From contig CAYTGL010000008.1 of the NCBI GenBank assembly GCA_964437335.1, forward strand, positions 23,445 through 87,444: a stretch of DNA of 64,000 nt. Direction: 5' to 3'. Both the position numbers and the translations under genes were made by a program. The number at the start of each line of letters is the position of its first letter. The stretch's first letter is position 1. Origin of the DNA: JAITWN01 sp964437335. Its GTDB lineage: Bacteria > Pseudomonadota > Gammaproteobacteria > SZUA-140. The notes under the pieces are model-generated. The model did not search any database and was not told the DNA's origin. It worked only from the letters and a program-made list of their open reading frames with translations. Positions 63,621 through 64,000 of this stretch are shown here, one piece after another.

Positions 63621-64000
63621 AGACTTGACTCCGGCCCTCCACGCATACAGATCAGGATATATAGGTCACCCCGGAAAACGAATCCTGATCCGTTGATTAT
63701 CCACGAAACGAATAATATAGGATTGGATAGGTTGATAAATTACTGCAACGTCAGAATGATAGATGGGTATTCTGAACCCTTTCGGACAACTTTGGATGAG
63801 TCAATGGTGGGGTCTCTACCGAAAAGTAGAGATAACTATCTGTAATACATGACTGTCTGAAATCGTGCTCGGGAAAGTGTTCCCCAAGGTTGCCCCCATA
63901 ATCCACGCCCGAGGGCGAATTGGGTCAACGTGCCCCACTCTCCTGCCGACCTCACCCCCATATTGAGTAGCACATCGATTTAGAGTCCAATCCCATGATA
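63621..64000. other. Gene-free right end
   Basis: About 380 bp with no convincing gene on either strand. A small 7-bp hairpin (TCTCTAC 63813-63819 / GTAGAGA 63826-63832) occurs but without context. The first part is AT-rich and may hold the promoter of the small secreted-protein gene. Confidence 0.4.

Noticed and set aside
63813..63832. 7-bp hairpin near the right end
   Set aside because: Too short and without a gene or T-run nearby to give it a role.

Overview
The window reads as chromosomal DNA from a free-living, high-GC gammaproteobacterium. The best evidence is the gene order rne / rluC / HAD phosphatase / sppA / maf / yceD-rpmF-plsX-fabH-fabD-fabG-acpP-fabF-pabC-mltG-tmk-holB-pilZ-tatD, an arrangement typical of Pseudomonas and related Gammaproteobacteria. 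No species is claimed.

Layout. (1) 1-15.8 kb: a surface-polysaccharide (O-antigen type) locus on the + strand. It holds the end of a glycosyltransferase, a TylF-type methyltransferase, a membrane protein fused to a kinase-like tail, several GT4/GT2 glycosyltransferases, an AT-rich insert (about 8.75-10.42 kb) with a methyltransferase and a GT8 enzyme, then a WbpV/WbpL/WbpM-like set for making and loading a 6-deoxy-HexNAc first sugar, and galU. No Wzx, Wzy or ligase is visible, so the locus should extend to the left. (2) 15.8-36.6 kb: housekeeping block of RNase E, RluC, SppA-type peptidase, Maf, ribosomal protein L32, fatty-acid synthesis, MltG, Tmk, HolB, PilZ and TatD. A P-type cation ATPase on the opposite strand sits between sppA and maf. 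(3) 36.6-43.3 kb: a minus-strand four-gene unit coding a LuxR-type response regulator, a TonB-dependent receptor, a periplasmic binding protein and a BarA/GacS-like hybrid histidine kinase. It looks like one outer-membrane-to-nucleus sensing and uptake module. (4) 43.5-49.9 kb: a MacA/MacB-like efflux or export cassette, divergent from a Spy/CpxP-like chaperone gene. Between them lie three perfectly phased CpxR half-sites. ABC-F protein YbiT and a small beta-barrel protein follow. (5) 50-58 kb: a YdcF-family protein, an SLT-like lipoprotein, a zinc-ribbon protein, a flavin-barrel/GAF/winged-helix protein pair, cytochrome c, and a second MFP/FtsX/ATPase cassette. (6) 58-64 kb: a DUF3293 protein, an Omp85-like barrel, tRNA-Leu(UAA), a RES/Xre toxin-antitoxin pair, an atypical pyruvate kinase, and a small secreted protein.

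Two things run through the window. A family of short palindromes built on GGGTC(A/T)GACCC sits at the 3' ends of genes and in some cases supplies the stop codon. Two near-consensus sigma70-type promoters (before yceD and before the RES/Xre pair) lie so close to the first ATG that the mRNAs may be leaderless. No CRISPR array, prophage, rRNA operon or intact insertion sequence was seen.
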